Below are positions 8,354 to 15,510 of a stretch of DNA of 46,656 bases, piece by piece. The stretch's first letter is position 1. Each line of letters opens with the position of its first letter. The translations under genes and the position numbers were made by a program. The notes beneath the pieces are model-generated. The model saw only the letters and a program-made list of their open reading frames with translations. It was not told where the DNA came from and ran no database searches. Source of the DNA: Chloroflexota bacterium (GTDB lineage Bacteria > Chloroflexota > Dehalococcoidia > DSTF01 > JACRBR01); assembly GCA_016213125.1 (NCBI GenBank), contig JACRBR010000202.1:1-46656 (forward strand), read 5' to 3'.

Positions 8354-9502
8354 TCAAACGGCCCCGCGCTCGGCGCCGCGCTCCCGCTCGACCAGCCGCC
8401 GCTCGTAGATCAGCCGCTCGTAGTACGAGAGCACCCGCTGCGACACACGGTCCCATCGGAAGTGCTGCGCCCGGTCCCGGCCGTGGGCCACCATCTGGCC
8501 GCAGCGCGCCGGATCCCGCAGCAGCTCGATCAGCGCGTCCGCCAGCGCCTGCGGGTCCTCCGGCTGCACCAGCAGCCCCTCCACCCCGTGCGTCAGCACC
8601 CCCGCGAACCCGTCGATGTTCGACGCCACGATGGGCAGCCCCGCCGCCATTGCCTCCAGCAGCACGATCCCCTGGCTTTCGAACCCGGTGTTCGGCGCGC
8701 AGAACACGTGCGCGCTGTGGTGGTATCGCGGCAGTTCGTCGAACGGCACGTAGCTCCGGAAGTGCACGTCGTGCAGCTTCGCCCGCCGCACCGCGCCTTC
8801 CCAGCGGTCGAACTTCCCTGCCCCCACAACGATGAGACGGCTGTCCGGTATCGCCCGCTGCACCCCCACGAACGCGCGGATCAGGTACCGCAGCCCCTTC
8901 CGCTTCTCCGGCCGCCCCACGAACAGCACGTTCTTCTTGCCGTCCATGAACTCCGGCAGCGGCGCCACGTCCTGCGCGAAGTGCTCTACGTCCACTCCGT
9001 TTGGGATCACGTTGTAGTACCCCGGGAAGTACTGCTCGATGTGCTTCACCGCCGCCGACGACACGGCGATCTTGCCGTCCAGCTTCGTCTGCCAGCGTTT
9101 GATCAACCGCCTTCCGTACACGTAGAAGAAGTTGGACTCCCGCGCCGCGTGCCACGTCCCCACGTTCACCGTCGTCGAGTACCGCAGGAACTGGATCGGA
9201 AGCTGCGGCATGAACGGCTCGTGCACGTGCACGATGTCGAACCCTTCCTCCAGCACCGCCTTCACCTTCCCCGCCGTCCGGAGCGACAGCGTGATCCGCG
9301 CGATCGACCCGCTCACCCGCAGCGGGATCGGCCGCCCGATGATCGTGATGGGACAGACGTCGCTGTGGGCCTCGCCCACCCCCGGCGCGATGATGTGCGG
9401 CTGATGACCCAACCCCACGAACTGCTCTGCCAGGTGCGCGATGTGGTTGTTCACCCCCCCGCTCACCGCCCAGTCGTACGGCGACACCAGCGCGATCTTC
9501 AT
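8354..9502 (-). CDS. GT4 glycosyltransferase, PimA-like
   Basis: 382 residues, two Rossmann domains of the GT-B fold. Matches to the phosphatidylinositol mannosyltransferase PimA run through the length: SPYDWAVSGGVNNH near the start, PIPLRVSGSIARITL, FDIVHVHEPFMPQLP, VIPNGVDVEHF, and FCAPNTGFESQGIVLLEAMA, which contains the E-x7-E donor-site motif. The family transfers a sugar from a nucleotide donor at the inner membrane face. PimA mannosylates phosphatidylinositol; whether this enzyme does is inference, helped by inositol-3-phosphate synthase and PatA-fold acyltransferases 4-8 kb away. Its ATG overlaps the stop of the upstream PHP gene (ATGA), implying translational coupling. Confidence 0.9.
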   Translation of the reverse strand: MKIALVSPYDWAVSGGVNNHIAHLAEQFVGLGHQPHIIAPGVGEAHSDVCPITIIGRPIPLRVSGSIARITLSLRTAGKVKAVLEEGFDIVHVHEPFMPQLPIQFLRYSTTVNVGTWHAARESNFFYVYGRRLIKRWQTKLDGKIAVSSAAVKHIEQYFPGYYNVIPNGVDVEHFAQDVAPLPEFMDGKKNVLFVGRPEKRKGLRYLIRAFVGVQRAIPDSRLIVVGAGKFDRWEGAVRRAKLHDVHFRSYVPFDELPRYHHSAHVFCAPNTGFESQGIVLLEAMAAGLPIVASNIDGFAGVLTHGVEGLLVQPEDPQALADALIELLRDPARCGQMVAHGRDRAQHFRWDRVSQRVLSYYERLIYERRLVERERGAERGAV

Positions 9503-10293
9503 CGCTCGCCTGCCTTAGGCCCGTCCGCTTTCGGACGCTGCGGCACGTGGCTGACGATGAAGCTGCGGATCGTCGGCGCCCACCCCATGTTCCGGGGCGT
9601 CGCCATCATCCCCCGCCACGACTGTACGGCGATGTTTCGGTACCCCAGCTCAGACATCCGGGGCGCCCGGCCGGCTTCGCCGGATGTCGCCTTCGTCTCG
9701 ATCGCCCGTCGCAGGTCGGCTGCCGTGCGCCCCTCGAATACCGTCCGCGCGCTCCCCACCGCCGCGAGGAAGTGCGCGTCGCTACAACCCACGGCCGCCA
9801 GGTGGAATCGGTCCCGGTTCAACGCGCGCGCCCGCGCGGATGTTACCCGCCCGGCCGGGCTCATGTTGTACTCCTCGATCGCGTCGAAGTACACGCCATC
9901 GTTTCCCTTGGCGGCGGCAACCCGGTCCAGCACGCGCGTCTTGACGCTCCGCGTCAGCCACGACAGCGGATGCGGCACGATTGCGATGCCCCCCTGGGTG
10001 TGGATGGCCTCCAGAGTGGGCTCCATGCGCCTGAAGCTCGGGATCGGCTCGTCGACGAACAGCGCCACGAGATGTCCGTCCAGCGTGGTCACCTCGATGC
10101 CGCAGATCACGTCGAACGAGTACGCGCGCCGCGCGTGCAGCTCCCGCGCCTCGTCAGCCGCCCCCAATGTGTCGTGTTCCGTCACCGCGATGACGTCGAG
10201 GGTGCCCATCCTCGCGACGTGGTCCAGCAGTTCCGGCACGGTGGCCATGCCGTCGCCGTACCGGGTGTGTGTATGGAGATCGGCCGTTCCCAT
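9499..10293 (-). CDS. PHP-domain metal-dependent phosphoesterase
   Basis: 264 residues. The PHP (polymerase and histidinol phosphatase) metal ligands are all visible: DLHTHT (5-10), VTEHD (37-41), IVPHPLS in the middle, and GCSDAHF toward the C-terminus. Such stand-alone PHP proteins hydrolyse phosphoesters (for example 3',5'-nucleotides or sugar phosphates) with two or three metal ions in the cytoplasm. The last 45 residues fall outside the core. It is the first gene of a two-gene operon with the PimA-like glycosyltransferase (4-bp overlap), so it may act on a related phosphorylated compound, but that is inference. Confidence 0.87.
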   Translation of the reverse strand: MGTADLHTHTRYGDGMATVPELLDHVARMGTLDVIAVTEHDTLGAADEARELHARRAYSFDVICGIEVTTLDGHLVALFVDEPIPSFRRMEPTLEAIHTQGGIAIVPHPLSWLTRSVKTRVLDRVAAAKGNDGVYFDAIEEYNMSPAGRVTSARARALNRDRFHLAAVGCSDAHFLAAVGSARTVFEGRTAADLRRAIETKATSGEAGRAPRMSELGYRNIAVQSWRGMMATPRNMGWAPTIRSFIVSHVPQRPKADGPKAGER

Positions 10294-10404
10294 GGTTGCC
10301 CATTGTAAGCCGAAGCATCGGCTGACCGGCGGTCGCCCATATAAGCGGCAAATCTCCGTACCCGGGCGTCCGGGATTTCCGTAGTCCCCACGATCCGGTC
10401 ACCT

Positions 10405-10560
10405 TCCGCCGCTGCGAAACTTGGCATGAAGGAGCGCCAGCGGCGGGAGTGAAGGGAGAAAGGATGGCAAATACCGCAGACCCGGCCGGTCCTCATCCCA
10501 GCGGGTGAGTGCCTCAGAAGCACCAGAGGAAAATAGACCAGCCAGGGGCTGGAAGAAGGA
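10405..10560 (+). promoter_or_regulatory. structured 5' leader, T-box-like element possible
   Basis: Four hairpins sit in the 160 bp before the DinB gene: CCGCCGCTG/CAGCGGCGG (10406-10414, 10438-10446); CTCATCC/GGGTGAG (10492-10498, 10503-10509, one G-U pair); GTGC/GCAC (10509-10512, 10520-10523); CCAGCC/GGCTGG (10538-10543, 10547-10552), the last abutting the ribosome site. Between the first two, 10461-10499 reads AGGATGGC, then ATACCGCAGACC, then GGTCCTCATCCC. This recalls the T-box antiterminator (AGGGTGGNACCGCG...CGTCCC) but with an AAAT insertion and a weakened inner helix. The downstream genes are not usual T-box targets, so the class is unproven. Confidence 0.3.
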
Positions 10561-10568
10561 GCGAACAA

Positions 10569-11069
10569 ATGAGTCACCGTTCGACCGAGTTGGCCAATCA
10601 ACTGGAACAGGCCGTCGCCGAGTTCGGCAAGACGATACAAGGGTGCTCGGATGAGGCGTGGGCCGCGGCCTCCGACGCCGAGGGCTGGACCGTCGCCCAA
10701 CTGGCGCAGCACGTGGCCGGCCAGTTCCCGCTCGAGATGGAGTTCATAACCGCGGCGGCCGAAGGCAATCCGTTGCCCCCGTATACCTGGGACGACATCA
10801 ACAGCAGAAACGACGGCCGCGCGGGGCGCAATATCACGGCGGCCAAGGCGGATGTCCTGCGGGAGCTGGGATCGAACGCGGCCGTCACCGCGGCCTATCT
10901 GCGCGCGCTGACCGACGAGCAGCTTGACCATGCAGCGCCGCTGGGGCTCGCGGACGGCGCGATCGTCACCACGCAGCAGCTCATCGAAGGCGGAGTCTTG
11001 ATCGCCCATGTGACGGGGCACCTCGAGTGCATCCGAACCGCAAAGGTGCCGACGGGCGCTCGGCGGTAG
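10569..11069 (+). CDS. DinB / maleylpyruvate-isomerase-like protein
   Basis: 166 residues, the size of a single DinB/MDMPI four-helix domain. The family binds a divalent metal through three histidines; here candidates are H48 (WTVAQLAQHVAG) and the two in AHVTGHLECIR near the C-terminus. Characterised relatives include thiol S-transferases that use mycothiol or bacillithiol, and mycothiol-dependent maleylpyruvate isomerase; many members are uncharacterised. I chose the ATG at 10569 because AAGGAG lies 7 nt upstream. It is the first gene of a plus-strand group followed by a PIG-L deacetylase and a PLP decarboxylase. Its thiol cofactor, if any, is unknown. Confidence 0.75.
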   Translation: MSHRSTELANQLEQAVAEFGKTIQGCSDEAWAAASDAEGWTVAQLAQHVAGQFPLEMEFITAAAEGNPLPPYTWDDINSRNDGRAGRNITAAKADVLRELGSNAAVTAAYLRALTDEQLDHAAPLGLADGAIVTTQQLIEGGVLIAHVTGHLECIRTAKVPTGARR

Positions 11070-11083
11070 CCAGTGCATCACGC

Positions 11084-11117
11084 AGCCGGCGGGCGGAACG
11101 CGTTCCGCCCGCCGGCT
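11084..11117. repeat. 34-bp perfect palindrome
   Basis: A perfect inverted repeat with no spacer and its centre between 11100 and 11101 (half-site GCCGGCGGGCGGAACG plus a flanking A/T pair). It begins 15 bp after the DinB stop and ends 18 bp before the PIG-L GTG start. No T-run follows, so it is not a standard terminator. It could be an attenuating hairpin, an mRNA-stability element, or a dyad protein-binding site. Confidence 0.75.
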
Positions 11118-11135
11118 CAGTCAGAGGGCGGTCAC

Positions 11136-11978
11136 GTGGAAGAGCTCAGTGCGAAACGTCGAGATACGAGGCTGAAGTTGCTGTGCGTCCTCGCCCATCC
11201 CGATGACGAGTCGCTCGCCATGGGGGGCATCCTGGCAAAGTACGGCGCGGAGGGCATCGAGACTTTCCTCGTTACCGCCACGCGTGGAGAGCGGGGTTGG
11301 TTTGGGCCTCCGGATGAGTATCCGGGACCAGCAGCGCTCGGCGAGATCCGCGAGCGAGAGTTGCGCGAGGCGGCGACAGTACTGGGTATCCGGCAGGTGG
11401 TCTTGCTCGATTATCTGGACGGCGAAGTCGCCGGGGCCGACCAGGGCCAGTTGGTGCGGGACATCGCGGGGCACGTCCGGCGCATCCGGCCCGACGTCGT
11501 CGCCACATTCGACCACAACGGCATCTACGGCCATCCGGACCACATCGCCGTGACGCGGGCCACAACGGCGGCCATGGTCGCAGCTGCTGTCTCGAGCTTT
11601 GATACCGGTACGGGAGATGCCCCGCATACCGTATCGAAGCTGTACCACTTTGCCTGGACGCAGGAGGTCCGGGAGGCGTTCGAGCGAGCGTTTGGTGAAC
11701 TCCGCATGGAGATCGACGGCGCGGAGCGAGAGGCAGTCCCCTGGCCCCATTGGGCGGTGTCCACCTGGGTCGATACGTCCGCGTACTGGGAAGGCGTGTG
11801 GGAGGCGATCAGGTGCCATCGATCCCAGCTACCCGGATACCAGAAACTACTGGATCTGCCACCGGAGTATCACACTACGCTTTGGGGACGGCTCACATTT
11901 CACCGCGCGTACACGCTGGTTCCAACGAACGATAAGGAAGAAGACCTCTTCGACGGCCTCCGGGAAAGGAGAGCGTGA
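11136..11978 (+). CDS. PIG-L family deacetylase (LmbE/MshB/Mca-like)
   Basis: 280 residues from a GTG preceded by GAGGG. The zinc-site motif AHPDDES is at 20-26, and GHPDHIAVTR carries the third ligand; both are diagnostic of PIG-L/LmbE N-acetylglucosamine deacetylases. Family members deacetylate GlcNAc-inositol (MshB), GlcNAc-phosphatidylinositol (PIG-L), or cleave mycothiol conjugates (Mca); others have unrelated amide substrates. The C-terminal 90 residues (WPHWAVSTWVDTSAYW...) resemble the substrate-side region of the Mca/MshB type. An upstream GTG at 11073 would translate through the palindrome and is rejected. The stop overlaps the next gene's start (TGATG), so the two are coupled. Confidence 0.88.
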   Translation: MEELSAKRRDTRLKLLCVLAHPDDESLAMGGILAKYGAEGIETFLVTATRGERGWFGPPDEYPGPAALGEIRERELREAATVLGIRQVVLLDYLDGEVAGADQGQLVRDIAGHVRRIRPDVVATFDHNGIYGHPDHIAVTRATTAAMVAAAVSSFDTGTGDAPHTVSKLYHFAWTQEVREAFERAFGELRMEIDGAEREAVPWPHWAVSTWVDTSAYWEGVWEAIRCHRSQLPGYQKLLDLPPEYHTTLWGRLTFHRAYTLVPTNDKEEDLFDGLRERRA

Positions 11979-13504
11979 TGAGCAACCGGCTGCAGGAACT
12001 ACGCCGAGCCGTCGAGCACCAACCGCCGGGGTTCGATTGGGACGCCCGGCAGTGGCGCGAACAAGGGTCGCGCCTGTTGGAGATCGTAGCGTCAGCCTCA
12101 ACCGGCTGGGACACGCGACGTCCATCGCCAGCGGATCTGGATGGTGTGCTCGGACTGTTTGATGGGCTGGTGCCGAGCGGTGGCGCGTCCTTCGAGGAGC
12201 TGATGCAGCGACTGGAGCACGACGTCCTGCCCGCGAGCGCATACAACGGTCATCGTCGCTGGCTCGCATACATCATGGGCGCCCCGACGCCGATCTCGGT
12301 GCTCGGCGCGTTTGCGGCGGCGGCGCTGAACCAGAACACCGGCCTCTGGCGGGTGGCTCCCTCGGCGACGGCTATTGAACTGCAGACACTGCGATGGGTC
12401 GCGGAGATGCTGGGGCTGCCCCAGACGACGGAAGGCATCTTCGTGAGCGGCGGGCAGATGGCAAATATCGTCGCCCACGCGGTGCTCCGTGACGCAAAGA
12501 CGCCGTGGGACACGCGCCGATTCGGAATGCGCGGCCCGGAAGGCAGCGCGCCGCGGGTACGCATCTACGCCAGTAGCGAGCTGCACTATTGCCACGAGCA
12601 GGCGGCCGAGTTGCTCGGCATGGGGCGCGAGGCCGTGCGCAAGGTGCCCGCAGATGATCAGTACAGGATGCGCGTTGATGCGCTTGTCCAGATGATCGCA
12701 GAGGACAGGGCCCGCGGCGACGTGCCGATCGCCATCGTCGGGACCGCGGGAACGGTAGGCACGGGCGCGATCGATCCGCTGGAGCAGCTGTCCGAAGTTG
12801 CCCGCCGCGAGGACCTCTGGCTGCATATCGATGGAGCCTACGGCGCTTTTGCCGCGATGGCCGACTCCTCTCCGCCCGAGCTGCGTGCACTGGCTGCCGC
12901 GGACTCGATTGCGTGTGATCCGCACAAATGGCTCTTTTCCGCGATCGACGCCGGCATCGTCCTTGTCCGCGAGCCGGGGAGACTCGAGCGCTCGTTCTCG
13001 TTCCACGCCTCGTACCTGGAGACGGCGGCAAGTGGCGCGCAGATCGATCTGCTCGAACGATCACCGGAGAACTCGAGGCCGTTGCGCGCACTCAAGGTCT
13101 GGCTTGCGATCCAGGCGTTCGGCCGCGACGGCTACGCCGCGATGATCGACCACAACATCCGCCTCGCGGCGTATCTGGAGGAACTGGTGCGGACGACGGC
13201 GGGCCTGGAGCTCGCCGCGCCGCGACGCCTGTCCATCGTGTGCTGGCGAGTCCATCCCGCAGGTGTGGGGGCCGAGGCGTTGGACACGCTGCAAACCAGC
13301 GTGATCGCGGAGCTGGAGCGGCGCGGCATCGCGATGATCTCGAACGTGCGGCTGCGCGACGGTCACGCTGCGCTTCGCGCGTGCATCACCAACTTCCGGA
13401 CCAGTGCCGAGGATGTGGAGGACATTGTGCGGTCGAGCGCCGAACTCGGCGCCGAGATCGCGGCGAACGGGAGCGAGGCGGCCACCAAGGCTTCAAGGTC
13501 GTAA
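11978..13504 (+). CDS. PLP-dependent group II decarboxylase
   Basis: 508 residues, matching the aromatic-L-amino-acid/glutamate decarboxylase family (fold type I). Residues seen: the PLP-stacking His203 in ASSELHYCHEQAA, Asp285 in HIDGAYG that contacts the pyridine nitrogen, and the Schiff-base Lys317 in DPHKWLF. It should convert an L-amino acid to the amine plus CO2; the substrate cannot be read from sequence, though the group is closest in feel to tyrosine/tryptophan/DOPA decarboxylases. An AGGAG site lies 6 nt before the ATG at 11978, which shares one base with the upstream stop. It ends the operon and is convergent with the acyltransferase gene. Confidence 0.9.
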   Translation: MSNRLQELRRAVEHQPPGFDWDARQWREQGSRLLEIVASASTGWDTRRPSPADLDGVLGLFDGLVPSGGASFEELMQRLEHDVLPASAYNGHRRWLAYIMGAPTPISVLGAFAAAALNQNTGLWRVAPSATAIELQTLRWVAEMLGLPQTTEGIFVSGGQMANIVAHAVLRDAKTPWDTRRFGMRGPEGSAPRVRIYASSELHYCHEQAAELLGMGREAVRKVPADDQYRMRVDALVQMIAEDRARGDVPIAIVGTAGTVGTGAIDPLEQLSEVARREDLWLHIDGAYGAFAAMADSSPPELRALAAADSIACDPHKWLFSAIDAGIVLVREPGRLERSFSFHASYLETAASGAQIDLLERSPENSRPLRALKVWLAIQAFGRDGYAAMIDHNIRLAAYLEELVRTTAGLELAAPRRLSIVCWRVHPAGVGAEALDTLQTSVIAELERRGIAMISNVRLRDGHAALRACITNFRTSAEDVEDIVRSSAELGAEIAANGSEAATKASRS

Positions 13505-13560
13505 CCCTGTCAGATGCCCGGTACAGGCACAGAGCTAAGGTTGCGATCGGGTGGATGCTG

Positions 13561-14451
13561 TCAGTCGGGCCAGATCTTCTCCAGGACGCTCCACTGCCCC
13601 GGATCCTTCCTCAGTGCGATCTCGAACAGGTCGAGCAGCCGCTGCGAGTTGACCCGCACGTCCTCGTCGTGGTTACCGGAGCGAATCAGCTCCATGGGCG
13701 GACCGATGTCTGCGCGGATCTTGAATCCATCCGTGCGATACACCCAGCCCGGGAGAAGAATCGAGTTGGTGCGAAGCGCGAGATCCGCGGCCCCCGTAGG
13801 GAACTTCGCGTTCGCGCCGCAGAGTTCCAACTCGATGCCGCGCTTCTGGATGTCGCGGTCGATCAGGATGCAGAGGATGCCACCGTTTCGCAGCCAGGTC
13901 ATCGCCTCTTTGATCGCCCGGAAGCTCACGGGCTCATAGCGGTGGCCATGCTTGATGCGCAGGCCGCGCATGAGCCGATCCAGCTCCGGCGGGTGCAGCG
14001 GCTCCACCAGCGCGAACACGTGGAGGCCGATGCCCGCGAGCGCCTGCGCGGCGAACTCCGGGTTCGCGTAGTGAGCGGATGCCAGGACGACGCCCTGCCC
14101 GCGGGACTGCGCTTCCCGGATGTACTCCAGGCCACGCATATCCAGCTCTCTCTCGTAGAAAGTCTTCGTGTCCATGCCGAGCAGGCCGACGATGTCCGCG
14201 TAGTAACGTCCCGTGTTGCGGGCACAGGCACGTCCCAGGCGGTCGATCTCTTCCTCGGTAGCGCCCGGTCCAAGGACATGCCGCATATTGCTTCGGACGT
14301 TGTCGCGGATCGACCGTCGCCAATCATAGATGCGGTCGCTGGCGAACCGCGAGATCGCATACCTCCAGTTAAGCGGCATGGCCCCGATCGTGTGGATCAC
14401 CAACCACATCAGGTAGTACTTCCACTTGCTGCGGCGGGGCAAGAGACTCAT
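13561..14451 (-). CDS. HtrB/PatA-fold lysophospholipid acyltransferase (2 of 2)
   Basis: 296 residues of the LpxL/HtrB-like acyltransferase superfamily, which transfers acyl groups from acyl-CoA or acyl-ACP to glycolipids at the inner membrane. The catalytic H-x4-D/E motif is H127-x4-E132 (SAHYANPE); a DRD...(LIDRDIQKRGIELELCG) block and the GAADLALRTNS segment are typical. A hydrophobic N-terminus (12-26) probably attaches it to the membrane. The gene lies 3 bp downstream of a paralogous acyltransferase. The organism appears not to make LPS, so the closer functional model is PatA, which acylates phosphatidylinositol mannosides. That reading is inferred from context. Confidence 0.85.
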   Translation of the reverse strand: MSLLPRRSKWKYYLMWLVIHTIGAMPLNWRYAISRFASDRIYDWRRSIRDNVRSNMRHVLGPGATEEEIDRLGRACARNTGRYYADIVGLLGMDTKTFYERELDMRGLEYIREAQSRGQGVVLASAHYANPEFAAQALAGIGLHVFALVEPLHPPELDRLMRGLRIKHGHRYEPVSFRAIKEAMTWLRNGGILCILIDRDIQKRGIELELCGANAKFPTGAADLALRTNSILLPGWVYRTDGFKIRADIGPPMELIRSGNHDEDVRVNSQRLLDLFEIALRKDPGQWSVLEKIWPD

Positions 14452-14454
14452 CGA

Positions 14455-15339
14455 TTATGCGCCAGCGGCCCAGAGGCGGCGGAAGATGAACCACTGGTGT
14501 GGGTGCTCCCGGATTGTGGGTTCCATCGAATGCATGATGCGCAACGTGAGTTCGTGTACATCGGCCTGTTCATCTCCGGTCGGCTTGAAGTCGCGCAGGC
14601 TCGTATCGATGATAGGGTGGATGACGAGGTCATCCTGGGGGCCCCGAAGCACGACGGCGGGGACGACCCACGCGCCCGTTCGCAGGGCGATACGGGCCGC
14701 CGCCGGCGACACGAGGGCAGGTGCGCCAAAGAAGTCAACCCGGATTCCGTCCTCCTCCGAAACGATGTCTACCAGCATCGCCAGCATTTCACCCTTGCGC
14801 AACGCCTTGAACACCGTCGGGCCGACGCGGCCCCCCCCGATGACCCTCATGCCGAGCTTCACGCGCGAACCCTGGACCAGTTCGTTCATCGGCTGGTACC
14901 GGAAGGTCTCGGCAATGGCGTTCACCGGGTACCCGAACGCCGCAAGCGCGGCCGCGCCCAGATCCCAGTTGCCGAAGTGCAGCGTCGCGATAATCACCCC
15001 TCGGCCCGAATCGGCGGCCTGGTTCAGTTCATCCCACTGGTCGAAGCGAAGGCGTTCCTGGATCTCGTTCCGTGTCAGAGCCGGGTAGTGGATGAAGTCG
15101 ATGACGTACTTGCCGAAGTTACCGAACGAGCGCCGCGCGACGGAATCGACGAACCTGGCGTCGTCGCTTTGCAGTACGTGCGCCAGGTTTGCGTTCAGCG
15201 CCCTGCGGTGGCGGGGGAAGATGACCCAGTAGCAGAGGACGGCGACGCGCTCTGCGACCCAGTAGCCGGCTCGCAGCGGGAACGGCCTCGCCAGGAGGAT
15301 CGTCAGGCGGAAGAGCCAGTAGACCGTCCTGTCGAGCAC
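14455..15339 (-). CDS. HtrB/PatA-fold lysophospholipid acyltransferase (1 of 2)
   Basis: 294 residues, same superfamily as the gene just downstream but clearly diverged. The catalytic motif is H121-x4-D126 (TLHFGNWD), the standard form. An N-terminal hydrophobic segment (5-19) and a second (31-41) suggest inner-membrane association. The start is a GTG with a GAGG site a few bases upstream. The pair of acyltransferases suggests two successive acylations of one lipid, or two acyl positions with different chain preference. It lies 171 bp downstream of inositol-3-phosphate synthase on the same strand; that gap shows no gene or clear terminator. Confidence 0.87.
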   Translation of the reverse strand: MLDRTVYWLFRLTILLARPFPLRAGYWVAERVAVLCYWVIFPRHRRALNANLAHVLQSDDARFVDSVARRSFGNFGKYVIDFIHYPALTRNEIQERLRFDQWDELNQAADSGRGVIIATLHFGNWDLGAAALAAFGYPVNAIAETFRYQPMNELVQGSRVKLGMRVIGGGRVGPTVFKALRKGEMLAMLVDIVSEEDGIRVDFFGAPALVSPAAARIALRTGAWVVPAVVLRGPQDDLVIHPIIDTSLRDFKPTGDEQADVHELTLRIMHSMEPTIREHPHQWFIFRRLWAAGA

Positions 15340-15510
15340 CTTGCCTCATCGTCCGGCGATAACGTCTTCCAGCCGAATGTAGCACCACTTCCTCCCCAGG
15401 AGCCACGCAGTGGTTCGGGGACCGGAAGTTCATATCGCCCGCGGCTGGTCCGTAGTCAGGGCGCGAGGTGCCCGCCCGGGCCTTCGACAACGTCCCCAAC
15501 GCGGTGGTCG

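Noticed and set aside
8005..8408. Short open frames across the 54-bp repeats on both strands
   Set aside because: No ribosome site, no family match and composition dominated by repeats; the region is better read as non-coding.
8462..10384. 640-codon open frame on the plus strand
   Set aside because: Antisense to the PimA-like glycosyltransferase and PHP genes, both of which have complete motif sets. The translation is low-complexity His/Arg/Pro.
10509..10568. Longer N-terminus of the DinB-like protein
   Set aside because: The added 20 residues are encoded by the hairpin just before a good AAGGAG site, and do not resemble the family start.
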